Shown piece after piece: positions 1 through 8,490 of a DNA stretch of 64,000 bases. Positions within the stretch are counted from its first letter, which is position 1. Each line of letters begins with the position of its first letter. Source of the stretch: Peptoniphilus lacydonensis (GTDB lineage: Bacteria > Bacillota > Clostridia > Tissierellales > Peptoniphilaceae). Both the position numbers and the translations under genes were made by a program. The stretch covers positions 682,001-746,000 of the forward strand of contig NZ_FNWF01000003.1 in NCBI RefSeq assembly GCF_900106515.1, in the 5' to 3' direction. Below the pieces are notes generated by a model. That model was given only the letters and a program-made list of their open reading frames with translations, made no database searches and was not told the DNA's origin.

Positions 1-353
1 GAAAAGTTATTCCAGAAGTTGACGGTATTCTTACGGGTTTTGCCCTAAGAGTTCCTGTCCCAACAGGATCACTTGTCGACGTAACTTTTGAACTTGAAAA
101 AGACGCAAGCGTAGAAGAAATCAATGCAGCAATCAAAAAAGCTTCCGAAAATGAACTAAAAGGAATTTTAGAATACTCTGAAGACGAACTTGTTTCTTCT
201 GACATTATTGGCAACACTCACTCTTCTATTTTTGACTCCCTTCTAACAACAGTTAATGGAAAAATGGTTAAACTTATTTCTTGGTACGACAACGAATGGG
301 GTTACACTGAAAGAGTAATTGACCTAACAGAAAAAATTGCCAAAAGTTTATAA
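1..353 (+). CDS. gap: Glyceraldehyde-3-phosphate dehydrogenase, C-terminal part
   Basis: This is the 3' end of a gene that begins before the window; the reading frame has codons starting at position 3 and ends with TAA at 351-353. The translated piece carries the GAPDH signatures [11 protein letters not shown], then SSIFDS and, near the end, the substrate/NAD-binding segment [18 protein letters not shown] oxidises glyceraldehyde-3-phosphate with NAD and phosphate in cytosolic glycolysis. The catalytic Cys lies outside the window and cannot be checked. A strong hairpin follows 11 bases after the stop, so this is probably the last gene of its transcript. Confidence 0.95.
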   Translation, partial: KVIPEVDGILTGFALRVPVPTGSLVDVTFELEKDASVEEINAAIKKASENELKGILEYSEDELVSSDIIGNTHSSIFDSLLTTVNGKMVKLISWYDNEWGYTERVIDLTEKIAKSL

Positions 354-363
354 TTTAATTTAT

Positions 364-397
364 GTAAAAGACTTGCCAATTTAGGTAAGTCTTTTAC
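364..397 (+). terminator. Intrinsic terminator after gap
   Basis: Perfect 14-base arms (GTAAAAGACTTGCC and its complement) around a 6-base loop, followed by an AT-rich tract. It lies between the end of gap and the convergent metA-aspartokinase gene, so it may serve both strands. Confidence 0.85.
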
Positions 398-441
398 AAA
401 TAATTTATCAAAAGCAAAAACATACTCTTAAAAAATCTACT

Positions 442-2238
442 TTAATCTTTTATAATTGTTCCACTATTTTCTGGTTCATTTGTATTTAAAATCTTTATAG
501 TTATATTCTTTTTCTTCACAGGATTAATTGCATCTCCTTGATAGACCTCAGCACCCTTTTCTATAATCTCTTTTAACTCACTATAATTTAATTTGTCAAT
601 TGTCTTGGCATGGGGATCACTTTTTGGATCTGATGTCATTATTCCATTTACATCAGTCCAATTTTCATATACTTTGCTGTCAAGTGCATAAGCAATTAAA
701 CTTCCCGTATAGTCACTACCCCCTCTTGTAAAAGTAACTATATCTCCATTTGTATTTCTTCCATAAAACCCTGGAACAACTGCTTTTTTATTTTCTCCAA
801 TTTTACTTTTTATAGCATCTGTAGACTTCTCTAAGTTTACTTTCCCATTTACATCAAAAATTATTAAATCCTTGGCATCTATAAAATCATATTCTAAATA
901 TTTTGCTAGAATTTTTGCATTTAAAAATTCTCCCCTACTTACTATAAAATCCTTATCTGTGGAATTTTCAATTTCATCAAAGACATATTTTAGTTCTTCA
1001 TCCCAAAAGCCTTCAAGTCTTAAATCTTTTGCTATTGAAAAAAATCTACTTCTTATCTTTTCCAGTTGAGTATCTCTATATACTTTTTGAAGCTCTAAAT
1101 TTTCTTCCAAAGATTTTATTATTTGATTTAACTCTTCTATTTTATTATTCTTTTGAGATAAACCTATTAGTTCATCTGTTACTTTTGTATCCTCGCTAAA
1201 TCTTCTCCCAGGTGCAGAAACAACTATTACATCTCTATCATTCTTAGAAAAAATAATTTTTTTAACTTTTGCAAATTGTCCTGCATCTTTTAGAGAACTT
1301 CCTCCAAACTTTGACACAGATTTACCTTTAATAGTTTCAATAGCAAAAGGTGTTTCTTGATAAACGCAATAGTTTAGCCAATTTGAGAAAAATAAATTTC
1401 CCGAGGATCTCCACTTCATCTTAATATCTTTATTCGGATCGTTGTCTTTATAATAATTAAGCGGAATATTTATTTTTTTAGACTTAGCTAAATCTCTAAT
1501 ATATTCATTATGAAGAGTTTCTCTATCATATTCCCAATGACCAAAGTTAAAAATAAATCTATGATCCTTCGTTGTTGCAAGAGAAACCCCAGTGTCACTT
1601 CTTGCAGCAAGAACTTCAAGATCAGAGATGTCTTCTAAATCTTTTTCATCTACATAGGTATGCCTTGACGTTGGAATCAAAAAAGTATCATCAAACCCCT
1701 TTATTATTTTATTATCCTTCAATTTATCAAACTCAAAAACTCCAAATATTTTTTCATCTGCAACTTTGTGTTCAATATCATAATAATATCGAAGAGCTGC
1801 CTGTGCAGACCAACATATAAACATTGTAGAAAACACATTTTCCTTTGCAAACTCAAAAATTGTCTTTAATTCTTCCCAATACTTTATCTTTTCGTAGGCA
1901 ACAAGTTCAATCGGTGCACCAGTAATTATCATAGCATCGTATTTATTGTCTTTAATATCATCATAGGTTTTATAAAAAGCCTTTAATCTTTTTAAATCAC
2001 TGTTTGCTGGATTATATGATTCCATCCTCACAAGATCAATATTTATCTGAAGTGCAGTATTTGAAAGCATTCTCAAAAGTTGAAGTTCAGTTTCTTCTTT
2101 TTTAGGCATTAAATTTACAATTGCAACACTAAGAGGTCTTATATCCTGCTCCTTTGCAGAAGAATCTCTCATAGTAAATATATTTTCTCTTTCTAAAACA
2201 TCTTCAACGATTAACTCTTTCGGTATTATTAATGGCAT
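442..2238 (-). CDS. Fused homoserine O-acyltransferase (MetA type) and ACT-less aspartokinase
   Basis: A single 598-residue reading frame joins two enzymes. Residues 1-300 are a full-length MetA-type homoserine O-acyltransferase: TGAPIEL at 107-113, catalytic Cys142 in FICWSAQ, and the His234/Glu236 pair in FGHWEYD. Glu occupies position 111; in this family Glu there goes with acetyl-CoA use and Gly with succinyl-CoA, so O-acetylation is predicted. Residues about 303-598 are an aspartokinase catalytic domain: KFGGSS at 310-315, then FTRGGSDYTG and WTDVNGIMTSDP. It stops right where the ACT regulatory domains of ordinary aspartokinases begin, so classical Lys/Thr feedback sites are absent. The two enzymes act at the first committed step of the aspartate pathway and at the homoserine branch to methionine. 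The ATG is preceded by GGAGATAAAAG. A T-box leader precedes the gene. No homoserine dehydrogenase or aspartate semialdehyde dehydrogenase is nearby. Confidence 0.93.
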   Translation of the reverse strand: MPLIIPKELIVEDVLERENIFTMRDSSAKEQDIRPLSVAIVNLMPKKEETELQLLRMLSNTALQINIDLVRMESYNPANSDLKRLKAFYKTYDDIKDNKYDAMIITGAPIELVAYEKIKYWEELKTIFEFAKENVFSTMFICWSAQAALRYYYDIEHKVADEKIFGVFEFDKLKDNKIIKGFDDTFLIPTSRHTYVDEKDLEDISDLEVLAARSDTGVSLATTKDHRFIFNFGHWEYDRETLHNEYIRDLAKSKKINIPLNYYKDNDPNKDIKMKWRSSGNLFFSNWLNYCVYQETPFAIETIKGKSVSKFGGSSLKDAGQFAKVKKIIFSKNDRDVIVVSAPGRRFSEDTKVTDELIGLSQKNNKIEELNQIIKSLEENLELQKVYRDTQLEKIRSRFFSIAKDLRLEGFWDEELKYVFDEIENSTDKDFIVSRGEFLNAKILAKYLEYDFIDAKDLIIFDVNGKVNLEKSTDAIKSKIGENKKAVVPGFYGRNTNGDIVTFTRGGSDYTGSLIAYALDSKVYENWTDVNGIMTSDPKSDPHAKTIDKLNYSELKEIIEKGAEVYQGDAINPVKKKNITIKILNTNEPENSGTIIKD

Positions 2239-2281
2239 CTTTTATCTCCTTATAAAATTTTATAATTTTGTACTTGTAAAA

Positions 2282-2536
2282 TAAAAAAAGCCTCCGTCCA
2301 CAAAGGACGAAAGCAAATTCGTGTTACCACCTTAATTTTCCCTTACCTCACAATAAGAAACTCTTCAAGTACTATCATACTCTATTGCTATAACGGGCAC
2401 GCCCGCACTTATCTAAATATCGAAAAGTGCTCAAGAAAGACCATATTCGCCTATTTCTCTTCTACTTCTTTCACCAAACGAAGCTCTCTGTAATCATTAA
2501 AATAAGTTACTCTTCTTCCTGTTGAGTTTAAATTTT
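2282..2536 (-). promoter_or_regulatory. T-box riboswitch (likely Met-specific) of the metA-aspartokinase gene
   Basis: On the minus strand the leader carries the T-box AAGGTGGTAACACG (2320-2333), whose UGGU bulge suits a tRNA with discriminator A. A terminator hairpin at 2290-2315 is followed by a run of T (2283-2289). Stem I features are present: AGTA on the 5' side, a GGTGAAAG-like distal segment, and GAAT-ATG-G on the 3' side, so the specifier is probably AUG (Met) at 2442-2444. Uncharged tRNA-Met should favour antitermination and read-through. The specifier call was made by comparison with the tyrS leader in the same window, which has GAAT-TAC-A, and by the function of the gene. The T-box itself is near certain; the specifier is likely. 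Confidence 0.9.
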
Positions 2537-2542
2537 ATAGAC

Positions 2543-2571
2543 ATAATAGCACCTATTAGAACTCGTGTCAA
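2543..2571 (-). promoter_or_regulatory. SigA-type promoter for the T-box leader
   Basis: TTGACA (2566-2571) and TATTAT (2543-2548) are separated by exactly 17 bases on the minus strand. The predicted start of transcription is near 2536, giving a leader of about 300 nt before the ATG. Confidence 0.85.
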
Positions 2572-2621
2572 CTATACATTCAAATTATAAATATAAAATA
2601 GTCTTTAAAATTTTCTAAACT

Positions 2622-2675
2622 TAAAATAAAAAGGTGATAATTAAAATAGAATTTTCTATCCTAAAATATCGCCTT
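2622..2675 (-). terminator. Terminator after citF
   Basis: Inverted arms AAGGCGATA / TATCACCTT with a long AT-rich loop, followed on the minus strand by TTTTATTTTAAG. It closes the citrate lyase transcript. Confidence 0.6.
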
Positions 2676-2695
2676 AATATAATTAACTTTTAGTT

Positions 2696-4243
2696 TTAAG
2701 CTTCTTTTCTTATTACATCAATTATAGAACCATCTCTATATTCTACAAGGGCAACTACATCATTTGAAAATTTAACTTCTTCTGGTTTTCCAGTTAATTT
2801 TTCTGCCATTTGTTGTAATTCTTTTATACTTTTTATTTCAATTCCAGCTTCTTCAAATTTTTCAATTAAATCTTTTCTACCTGGATTAACAGCAATACCA
2901 TAATCTGTACATATAACATCAACTGATTCTCCTGGTGTACAAACCGTTGTAACTTTATCTTTTACAATTGGATTTCTTGATCTAACAAGAGGAGCAAGAA
3001 TTAGTGACATCTTTGCACCAGGCGCCGTATCTTGATGTCCTCCAACTGCCTGGTTTATAACTCCATCTGATCTAGTCATTACATTTACATTAAAGTCAGT
3101 GTCAACTTCTAGTGCACCAAGAAGCACAAAATCAAGAGTATTTACTGCGGGAGTTGGATTATTTGGATTTGCATAAGATGATGCTGTTTGTTCAAAATGT
3201 TTTGTGTTCTCACGAATTGATCTTACTGCATCAAGGTCAAAAGATTGTGTATCATAAATTCCATCAATTAATCCTTCTTCAAGCATTGTCACCATGTAAC
3301 CTGTGATACCGCCAAGTGCCATGGATGCCTTGATATTATCTTTTTTCATTTCTTCACGAAGAAGCTTTGCCACTGCAAGAGTTGATCCAGCTGCACCAGT
3401 TTGGAATCTAAATCCATTTTTATAAAGTCCAGATGCTTTAATTACTTTAACGGCATTATTTGCAATCAATAAATCTCTTGGATTGTCGTTAAATCTAATT
3501 GATCCAGAAACAATTCCTTTTGGATCTCCAATTGCGTCTACTTCAACTACATAATCAACATACATCATGCCAATTGATGCAGGAATATTTGGAAATGGGA
3601 CAAGATTATCTGTAATTGCAATTACACAGTCTGCATACTGTGCATCCACTATTGCGTAACCTAGTGAACCACAGGCAGATTTACCTTCTCTACCATTAAT
3701 ATTCCCATATTCATCACAAGATGGTGCTGCCAAAAAAGCTACATCAATATGAAGTTCTCCATCTTCAATTGCCCTTGCACGTCCACCATGAGAACGAATA
3801 ATACATGGCTTCTTCAAAATTCCTTCAGAAATTTTTTCACCAAGCTCTCCTCTAAGCCCAGATGACTGAATTCCTGTGATTACTCCCCTTTCAATAAGTG
3901 GAATTAACTTATCGTGACAAGGAGAAAGAGATGATGGTGCAAGAGTCAAATCCTTAATGCCCATATCTGCAATTACTTGCATAACTGTATTTACAACATA
4001 ATCTCCATTTCTTAGATGATGGTGAAAAGAAATTGTCATTCCATCTTTAAGTCCACTCTTCTTTACAGCTTCTTCAATAGAATTTAAAAGTTTAGTTTCA
4101 TTTCTGTTTCCATATCTAACCTTCGGAGATGCCTTTCTATCTGTTCTTAAATATTTTCCTTCGCCTTTAAAAGGAACAAGTTCTCCGATGCCTTCAATAT
4201 ATTCAGGGATATCTCTTCCTACTGCATTTTTATTATAGTTCAT
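2696..4243 (-). CDS. citF: Citrate lyase alpha subunit (citrate CoA-transferase)
   Basis: The 515-residue protein is full length for CitF. It belongs to the acetyl-CoA hydrolase/CoA-transferase group and swaps the acetyl group on the acyl carrier CitD for citrate. Recognisable segments include RGELGEKISEG, RSHGGRARAIEDG and GHQDTAPGAKMS. The ATG at 4243 is chosen because AAGGAGG stands six bases ahead; a TTG one codon upstream also exists. The gene overlaps the end of citE by 11 bases, which points to translational coupling. It is the last gene of the transporter-citD-citE-citF unit. Confidence 0.95.
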   Translation of the reverse strand: MNYNKNAVGRDIPEYIEGIGELVPFKGEGKYLRTDRKASPKVRYGNRNETKLLNSIEEAVKKSGLKDGMTISFHHHLRNGDYVVNTVMQVIADMGIKDLTLAPSSLSPCHDKLIPLIERGVITGIQSSGLRGELGEKISEGILKKPCIIRSHGGRARAIEDGELHIDVAFLAAPSCDEYGNINGREGKSACGSLGYAIVDAQYADCVIAITDNLVPFPNIPASIGMMYVDYVVEVDAIGDPKGIVSGSIRFNDNPRDLLIANNAVKVIKASGLYKNGFRFQTGAAGSTLAVAKLLREEMKKDNIKASMALGGITGYMVTMLEEGLIDGIYDTQSFDLDAVRSIRENTKHFEQTASSYANPNNPTPAVNTLDFVLLGALEVDTDFNVNVMTRSDGVINQAVGGHQDTAPGAKMSLILAPLVRSRNPIVKDKVTTVCTPGESVDVICTDYGIAVNPGRKDLIEKFEEAGIEIKSIKELQQMAEKLTGKPEEVKFSNDVVALVEYRDGSIIDVIRKEA

Positions 4244-5132
4244 CAATATCCTCCTTTTCTAGCACTCCACTTGCAACTGCAAGATCAAGAACTCTCTGTG
4301 CTCCAGCTATAACTGGATAGTCAACCATCTTTCCATCAACTGTAATAACCCCAGAACCTTTTCTTTCGGCTTCCTTTGAACCTGCAATAATCCTAAGAGA
4401 TTTAGTAATGTCCTTTTCAGTCGGTGTGTAAACTTCATTTACAACCCCAATTTGTTTAGGGTGAATCACGCTCTTTCCATCAAAGCCCAAATCTTTTATG
4501 AATTGAACCTCTTCTCTAAAAGCGTCCATGTCATCAAGGTTTGTATTAACTGTATCAAAACAAGCAATGCCTGCATTCCTTGCAGCCAAAACAATTTGAC
4601 TTCTTGCAGCAAAAAGCTCCCATCCATGTCTGGATCTTTGAGTTTTAAGATTAGTAACATAGTCAGCAGCTCCTAGTGCAATTCCCATCATCCTAGGTGA
4701 TGCCTTGGCAATATCAACGGCATTTATAACTCCCGTAGGAGATTCAATAGCAGCCATCATAAGAGTTCTGCCGAGACATCCCATTTCTTCTTCTACTTCA
4801 GTAATAATTTCATCAACATCTTTAACATCTTGAGCCGTTTCTGACTTAGGAAGTCTAATTACATCTACCCCAGCCTTAACAACTGCTTTAATATCTTCAC
4901 GTCCAAATGGTGTATCCAGGGAATTTATTCTTACAACAACCTCAGTATCGCCATAATCTAAAGTTTTAAGTGCATTATAAACTAAAAATCTTGCCGCATC
5001 TTTTTGATTGATACTAGTCGCATCCTCAAGATCGATCATAATTGAATCAGGTCCATAAATGTGAGCATCAGTAATATTAGCAGGATTATTTCCCGGAAGA
5101 AACATCATTGTTCTTCTCAATCTCTCTTTCAA
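4233..5132 (-). CDS. citE: Citrate lyase beta subunit (citryl-ACP lyase)
   Basis: The 299-residue protein is a HpcH/HpaI-type TIM-barrel lyase that splits citryl-ACP into oxaloacetate and acetyl-ACP. The metal and substrate segment MIDLEDATS is near residue 32, RINSLDTPFG near 67, and the MAAIESPTGV strand carries the second metal ligand. Translation apparently starts at TTG (5130-5132): the codon sits eight bases after GGAG and gives the usual KERLRRTMMFLPGNNP start of the family. It begins a few bases after the citD stop. Confidence 0.95.
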   Translation of the reverse strand: MKERLRRTMMFLPGNNPANITDAHIYGPDSIMIDLEDATSINQKDAARFLVYNALKTLDYGDTEVVVRINSLDTPFGREDIKAVVKAGVDVIRLPKSETAQDVKDVDEIITEVEEEMGCLGRTLMMAAIESPTGVINAVDIAKASPRMMGIALGAADYVTNLKTQRSRHGWELFAARSQIVLAARNAGIACFDTVNTNLDDMDAFREEVQFIKDLGFDGKSVIHPKQIGVVNEVYTPTEKDITKSLRIIAGSKEAERKGSGVITVDGKMVDYPVIAGAQRVLDLAVASGVLEKEDIDEL

Positions 5133-5136
5133 AATA

Positions 5137-5418
5137 TCAGCTCCAATTATATTCTGTACTTTCAGCTGCTCTAAAGCACGCTGCCGCTACTCTCGCTTTA
5201 ATTGTGTAGTCCAAGGCTCCCTTGTCTACTGCAATAACCTTTACATTTTCTACATCTAATTCCTTTAAAGTTTCTCTTATAACTTTTTCAATTTGTTTTC
5301 CAAATTGCTTTTTTACTGAACTCTCAAGTTCAATAGTTATTCCTTCTCCATCATCAACTGTAATTAAAATATCATTTGATTCAAGAGTTCCAGCCATAGC
5401 CTCTTTTTTTAATTTCAA
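5137..5418 (-). CDS. citD: Citrate lyase gamma subunit (acyl carrier protein)
   Basis: The 93-residue protein is the carrier of the citrate lyase prosthetic group. The modified serine of the family, Ser14, is present in GTLESND. The group attached there is 2'-(5''-phosphoribosyl)-3'-dephospho-CoA, made by CitG and attached by CitX, both encoded upstream. The start is TTG (5416-5418) behind AGGAGGGATATT; the family-typical K-rich N-terminus before GTLESND fixes it. It sits between the transporter gene and citE with short spacers. Confidence 0.95.
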   Translation of the reverse strand: MKLKKEAMAGTLESNDILITVDDGEGITIELESSVKKQFGKQIEKVIRETLKELDVENVKVIAVDKGALDYTIKARVAAACFRAAESTEYNWS

Positions 5419-5436
5419 AATATCCCTCCTACTTCT

Positions 5437-6726
5437 CTACATGAGCGTTCCAAAGAGTATTGATCCTATAACGAGTATAATTCCTCCACCAAGTCTTGAT
5501 GAAAGTTGAGCGTAAGAAATAAGATCCATTCTGTCAGCTGCTCCAAGAACAGCAAGGTCCCCAGATCCACCTCTATTAGCCATACATAATCCTGCTGTAA
5601 TAGCAGAGTCAACAAAGAAAAATCCTACAAGATGCCCAATTAAACCTGAACCAATAATTGCACCAATAACAATTAATAAAGCCATTACAACATTTCCTAG
5701 TGTAATCGCTGCTCTAAGCTCAAATAAATCTGTTTCAGCACCAACACCAACCATTATAAGAATTACAATATTCTTAGTAAAGAATGTTTGAACTTCCTTT
5801 GCAGCTTGTCTCAATTGTCCTGGAATAATTCCAAATCCATTAGCAAAAGCTACTAAAATAATCATAAATGCAAAAGGATGAATTGGCACAGAAGGAACTA
5901 GTGGATCCCAAATCTTATCTGCAATAAGATTTCCAAGTTGATAAAAAGTAAGACCCATAAGAATTGCTCCAGCATAATCTTTGATTTGAGTTGTGAATTT
6001 TTCTTCTTCCTTTCCAATTTCCGGAGCAGATCTCATAAGAGTTTTCTTATCTCCTGTTAGTTTAGGATTGCTTTCACCAATTCTGTTTAAAATACCGCCA
6101 GCAATAATGGCAAAAATATTTGCAATAGTAAGAATTGAAATAGCAAATCCATAATAATTTGCAGCATCATCTCCAGTAACTCTCTGATAAATTTGGCTTA
6201 AAGGAACAGCTCCCGCACCATTTCCTCCGCCCATTACTGGAAGAACATATTTTAAAACAGTGTCAGCAGGAGAAACTCCAAAAATAAATCCTCCAAGAAT
6301 TCCAAGAATTGACGCACCAAGTACACCTCCAAGAATTGCTGGAATATAACCTGCAAAAGACTTCAACATAAGTTGTCTGTCAAGTCCAAGAAGTGAGCCA
6401 GTAATAAGCATAATTATAAAAAAGTTCAACAAACCCATTGGTTTTGAATTAACAGACTTAATAAGTTCAACATAATCCTCAGGAATAAAATTATAAAAAA
6501 CTAATATTGCTGTACCTAAAAATGCAAAAACAAGTCCACCACCAATATAGGTGTTCCAAATAGGAATTCTCTCACCAATTTCATATAAAATAATACCAAT
6601 TGCGAACATAAGGGCAACACCCCCTGCTAAATCTTTAGATAAAACTCCCAAATAAGTTGCTATAAAAACAATTGCCGACAAAACTAGCAACATTGGAAGA
6701 TTTAATCCAAAATATTTTTTCTTCAT
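5437..6726 (-). CDS. 2-hydroxycarboxylate (citrate/malate) transporter, 2HCT family
   Basis: The 429-residue membrane protein has many hydrophobic segments and the two GG-x-G re-entrant motifs of the 2HCT family: GGGNGAGAVPLSQ in the first half and NRGGSGDLAVLGAADRM in the second. 2HCT members (CitS, CitP, CimH, MaeN) move citrate or malate, either with sodium or protons or in exchange for an end product. Position directly ahead of citDEF argues for citrate uptake; which exchange mode applies cannot be read here. ATG at 6726 follows AAAGGAGG. A good promoter lies directly upstream, so the transporter and lyase subunits may be transcribed apart from citGCX. Confidence 0.92.
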   Translation of the reverse strand: MKKKYFGLNLPMLLVLSAIVFIATYLGVLSKDLAGGVALMFAIGIILYEIGERIPIWNTYIGGGLVFAFLGTAILVFYNFIPEDYVELIKSVNSKPMGLLNFFIIMLITGSLLGLDRQLMLKSFAGYIPAILGGVLGASILGILGGFIFGVSPADTVLKYVLPVMGGGNGAGAVPLSQIYQRVTGDDAANYYGFAISILTIANIFAIIAGGILNRIGESNPKLTGDKKTLMRSAPEIGKEEEKFTTQIKDYAGAILMGLTFYQLGNLIADKIWDPLVPSVPIHPFAFMIILVAFANGFGIIPGQLRQAAKEVQTFFTKNIVILIMVGVGAETDLFELRAAITLGNVVMALLIVIGAIIGSGLIGHLVGFFFVDSAITAGLCMANRGGSGDLAVLGAADRMDLISYAQLSSRLGGGIILVIGSILFGTLM

Positions 6727-6748
6727 AGAAAAAACCTCCTTTGTTAAT

Positions 6749-6778
6749 ATAATACATCACTATGCATATATTGTTCAA
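6749..6778 (-). promoter_or_regulatory. Promoter for the citrate transporter-citDEF unit
   Basis: TTGAAC (6773-6778) and TATTAT (6749-6754) lie 18 bases apart on the minus strand, about 23 bases ahead of the start codon. The spacer contains the small palindrome TATGCATA (6761-6768). Nothing else was recognised in the 272-base gap between citX and the transporter gene. Confidence 0.6.
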
Positions 6779-6998
6779 CATTCTAAAGTTTATTATCTGA
6801 AATTTAGTCCATACAATAAATTATAGGATTAATAAACTTATTTTTCAGTAAATATTGTAATCCATAACACATTTATAATAATAGCTAAAACTAAATTTCT
6901 TAATTTTATCTTTGCTTTTTTTAAATTAATAGAATCTTTGTACTTAAAACCAAGTTTTTAATACCACCAAAAATTCCAATAAAACTTATGTTTAAATA

Positions 6999-7511
6999 CT
7001 ATTTTCTTAATATATTTCTTACTTTTTCTTCAAGCTCTCTCAAACTATGCCTTTCTTCTTTTATGCAATTTCTTGCTACATCTTCACATATTATACACTT
7101 TCTTTCAGGCAGGTTTAAATTTGCTCTTGATATTTGTCTAAAATTTTCGTCATATATGTCTATATCCAAAAGTCTTCCAGATTCGTTTCCTTCCTCTAGT
7201 TTCATCATTTCTCTCTTTATGAACTTTCCATCTCCATCAATAAGTGCAATATACTCCATCCCTGTGTCAAGATTATTGTACTCTTCCCATAAAATTTCTA
7301 TTTTATTTTCTTCTAAAACTTTTTTAATCTCTTCTATATATTTTTTATGAAAATTTACTGCATCTTCAAAATTTTTTTCACTTCCAGGAATATTTAACAT
7401 AAAAGAAAGTACAGGCTTTTTATTTTCTTCCACAAATCTTTTAATTTTGTAATATCTCTTTTCTTTGGAATCAAGCATTTTCTGCATTGCAATTGTTTTA
7501 GAGTCTTTCAT
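6999..7511 (-). CDS. citX: Apo-citrate lyase phosphoribosyl-dephospho-CoA transferase
   Basis: The 170-residue protein matches CitX, which loads the CoA-derived prosthetic group onto the serine of CitD. Family segments visible are the FMLNIPGSEK stretch, GRLLDIDIYD near residues 113-122, and the C-rich RKCIICEDVARNCI before a charged tail. In enterobacteria CitX is often fused to CitG; here it is a separate gene. It overlaps the end of citC by 14 bases and ends the citG-citC-citX unit. Confidence 0.9.
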   Translation of the reverse strand: MKDSKTIAMQKMLDSKEKRYYKIKRFVEENKKPVLSFMLNIPGSEKNFEDAVNFHKKYIEEIKKVLEENKIEILWEEYNNLDTGMEYIALIDGDGKFIKREMMKLEEGNESGRLLDIDIYDENFRQISRANLNLPERKCIICEDVARNCIKEERHSLRELEEKVRNILRK

Positions 7512-8490
7512 TTATTATCCTCTGCCCTTCTTCTGACTTTAGAGCTTTAATTGTGGCTTCTGGCAAAAACTTGTAGGCTTCTTCAAATTTTCTTTCTTTT
7601 AAAAATAATCTAACCTTTGAGGCTGATATTATTTCATCGTCCAGACTTGCCCTTGGAATTTCAACAACTTCTATTCCATAATCTGGCAAGATTCTTTCCA
7701 TAGTTTCGTTATAATTTTTTGTAACTAAATCCTTATCTTCTGTCCCAACAAATCTTTTTTTTATGTTTAAGGTCCTAGCAAAATACCTTCCAAAAATTTT
7801 TGAGTCAAGCTCTGAATAGGCCTTTAATATAGTTTTTTCATCCTTGTAAAAATATGTCGGAAAAGTGTTTTTTGAAATTATATAGTTGTTGCCGGGGTGA
7901 ACAAGCACGTCATCAAACTTTTCCAACTCTTCTTTTACAATCTTATACCTAAAGTCATAAGGGAAGGTTGATTCGTCCTCCTCCACCATAAAGACGTGTA
8001 AAAGGTCTGTCATCTTTCTCGCTTCATTGATTAAGTACAAATGTCCTTTTGTCATAGGATTGGCATTTACAACAATTGCTCCAGACTCCCTTTGATCCTC
8101 AATATTTTTTAATAGCTGATTGAGTTCTTCAATTTTATTATCTAAAAGGGCAACATCTTCTGTCTTTTCAACTATAGAAAATCCAAAATCTGTAAAGATT
8201 TTAATACTTTTTGGCTTAGTAAAAATAAAAAGATGCTTATTTCCTACTTGGTATTGGTGGTCGAGGAGTCTAGTTATTATTGTGTTTGTAATCCCCATGC
8301 CCTGATAAGTTGGGTCAATGGCAAAACACTTTAAGATCCTTCCGGCACAAGACCCAGTCCCGACAACTTTATCGCCATCAAGAGCAACAATTGTGTAGTC
8401 CACGTCTCTCTCATATTTTATATCAAAGCCTTCCAAAAATTTCTCAACATCTTTTTTCTCGAACTTCATTACTTGTCTATAATCAATCAA
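7498..8490 (-). CDS. citC: [Citrate (pro-3S)-lyase] ligase
   Basis: The 330-residue enzyme acetylates the thiol of the CitD prosthetic group with acetate and ATP, which activates citrate lyase. An N-terminal GNAT-like half (about 1-120, with GTGSCAGRILKCFAIDP) precedes a nucleotidyltransferase half with the NANPMTKGHLYLI motif near residues 143-155 and ISASKVR towards the end. Start is TTG at 8488-8490, behind GGAGGGAAATA. It overlaps citG by 8 bases and citX by 14. Confidence 0.93.
   Translation of the reverse strand: MIDYRQVMKFEKKDVEKFLEGFDIKYERDVDYTIVALDGDKVVGTGSCAGRILKCFAIDPTYQGMGITNTIITRLLDHQYQVGNKHLFIFTKPKSIKIFTDFGFSIVEKTEDVALLDNKIEELNQLLKNIEDQRESGAIVVNANPMTKGHLYLINEARKMTDLLHVFMVEEDESTFPYDFRYKIVKEELEKFDDVLVHPGNNYIISKNTFPTYFYKDEKTILKAYSELDSKIFGRYFARTLNIKKRFVGTEDKDLVTKNYNETMERILPDYGIEVVEIPRASLDDEIISASKVRLFLKERKFEEAYKFLPEATIKALKSEEGQRIINERL

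Noticed and set aside
1572-1820. Plus-strand frame opposite the metA-aspartokinase gene
   Set aside because: It is a shadow of a well-supported gene, with low-complexity codon content and no ribosome site. The same holds for the other short frames opposite long genes.
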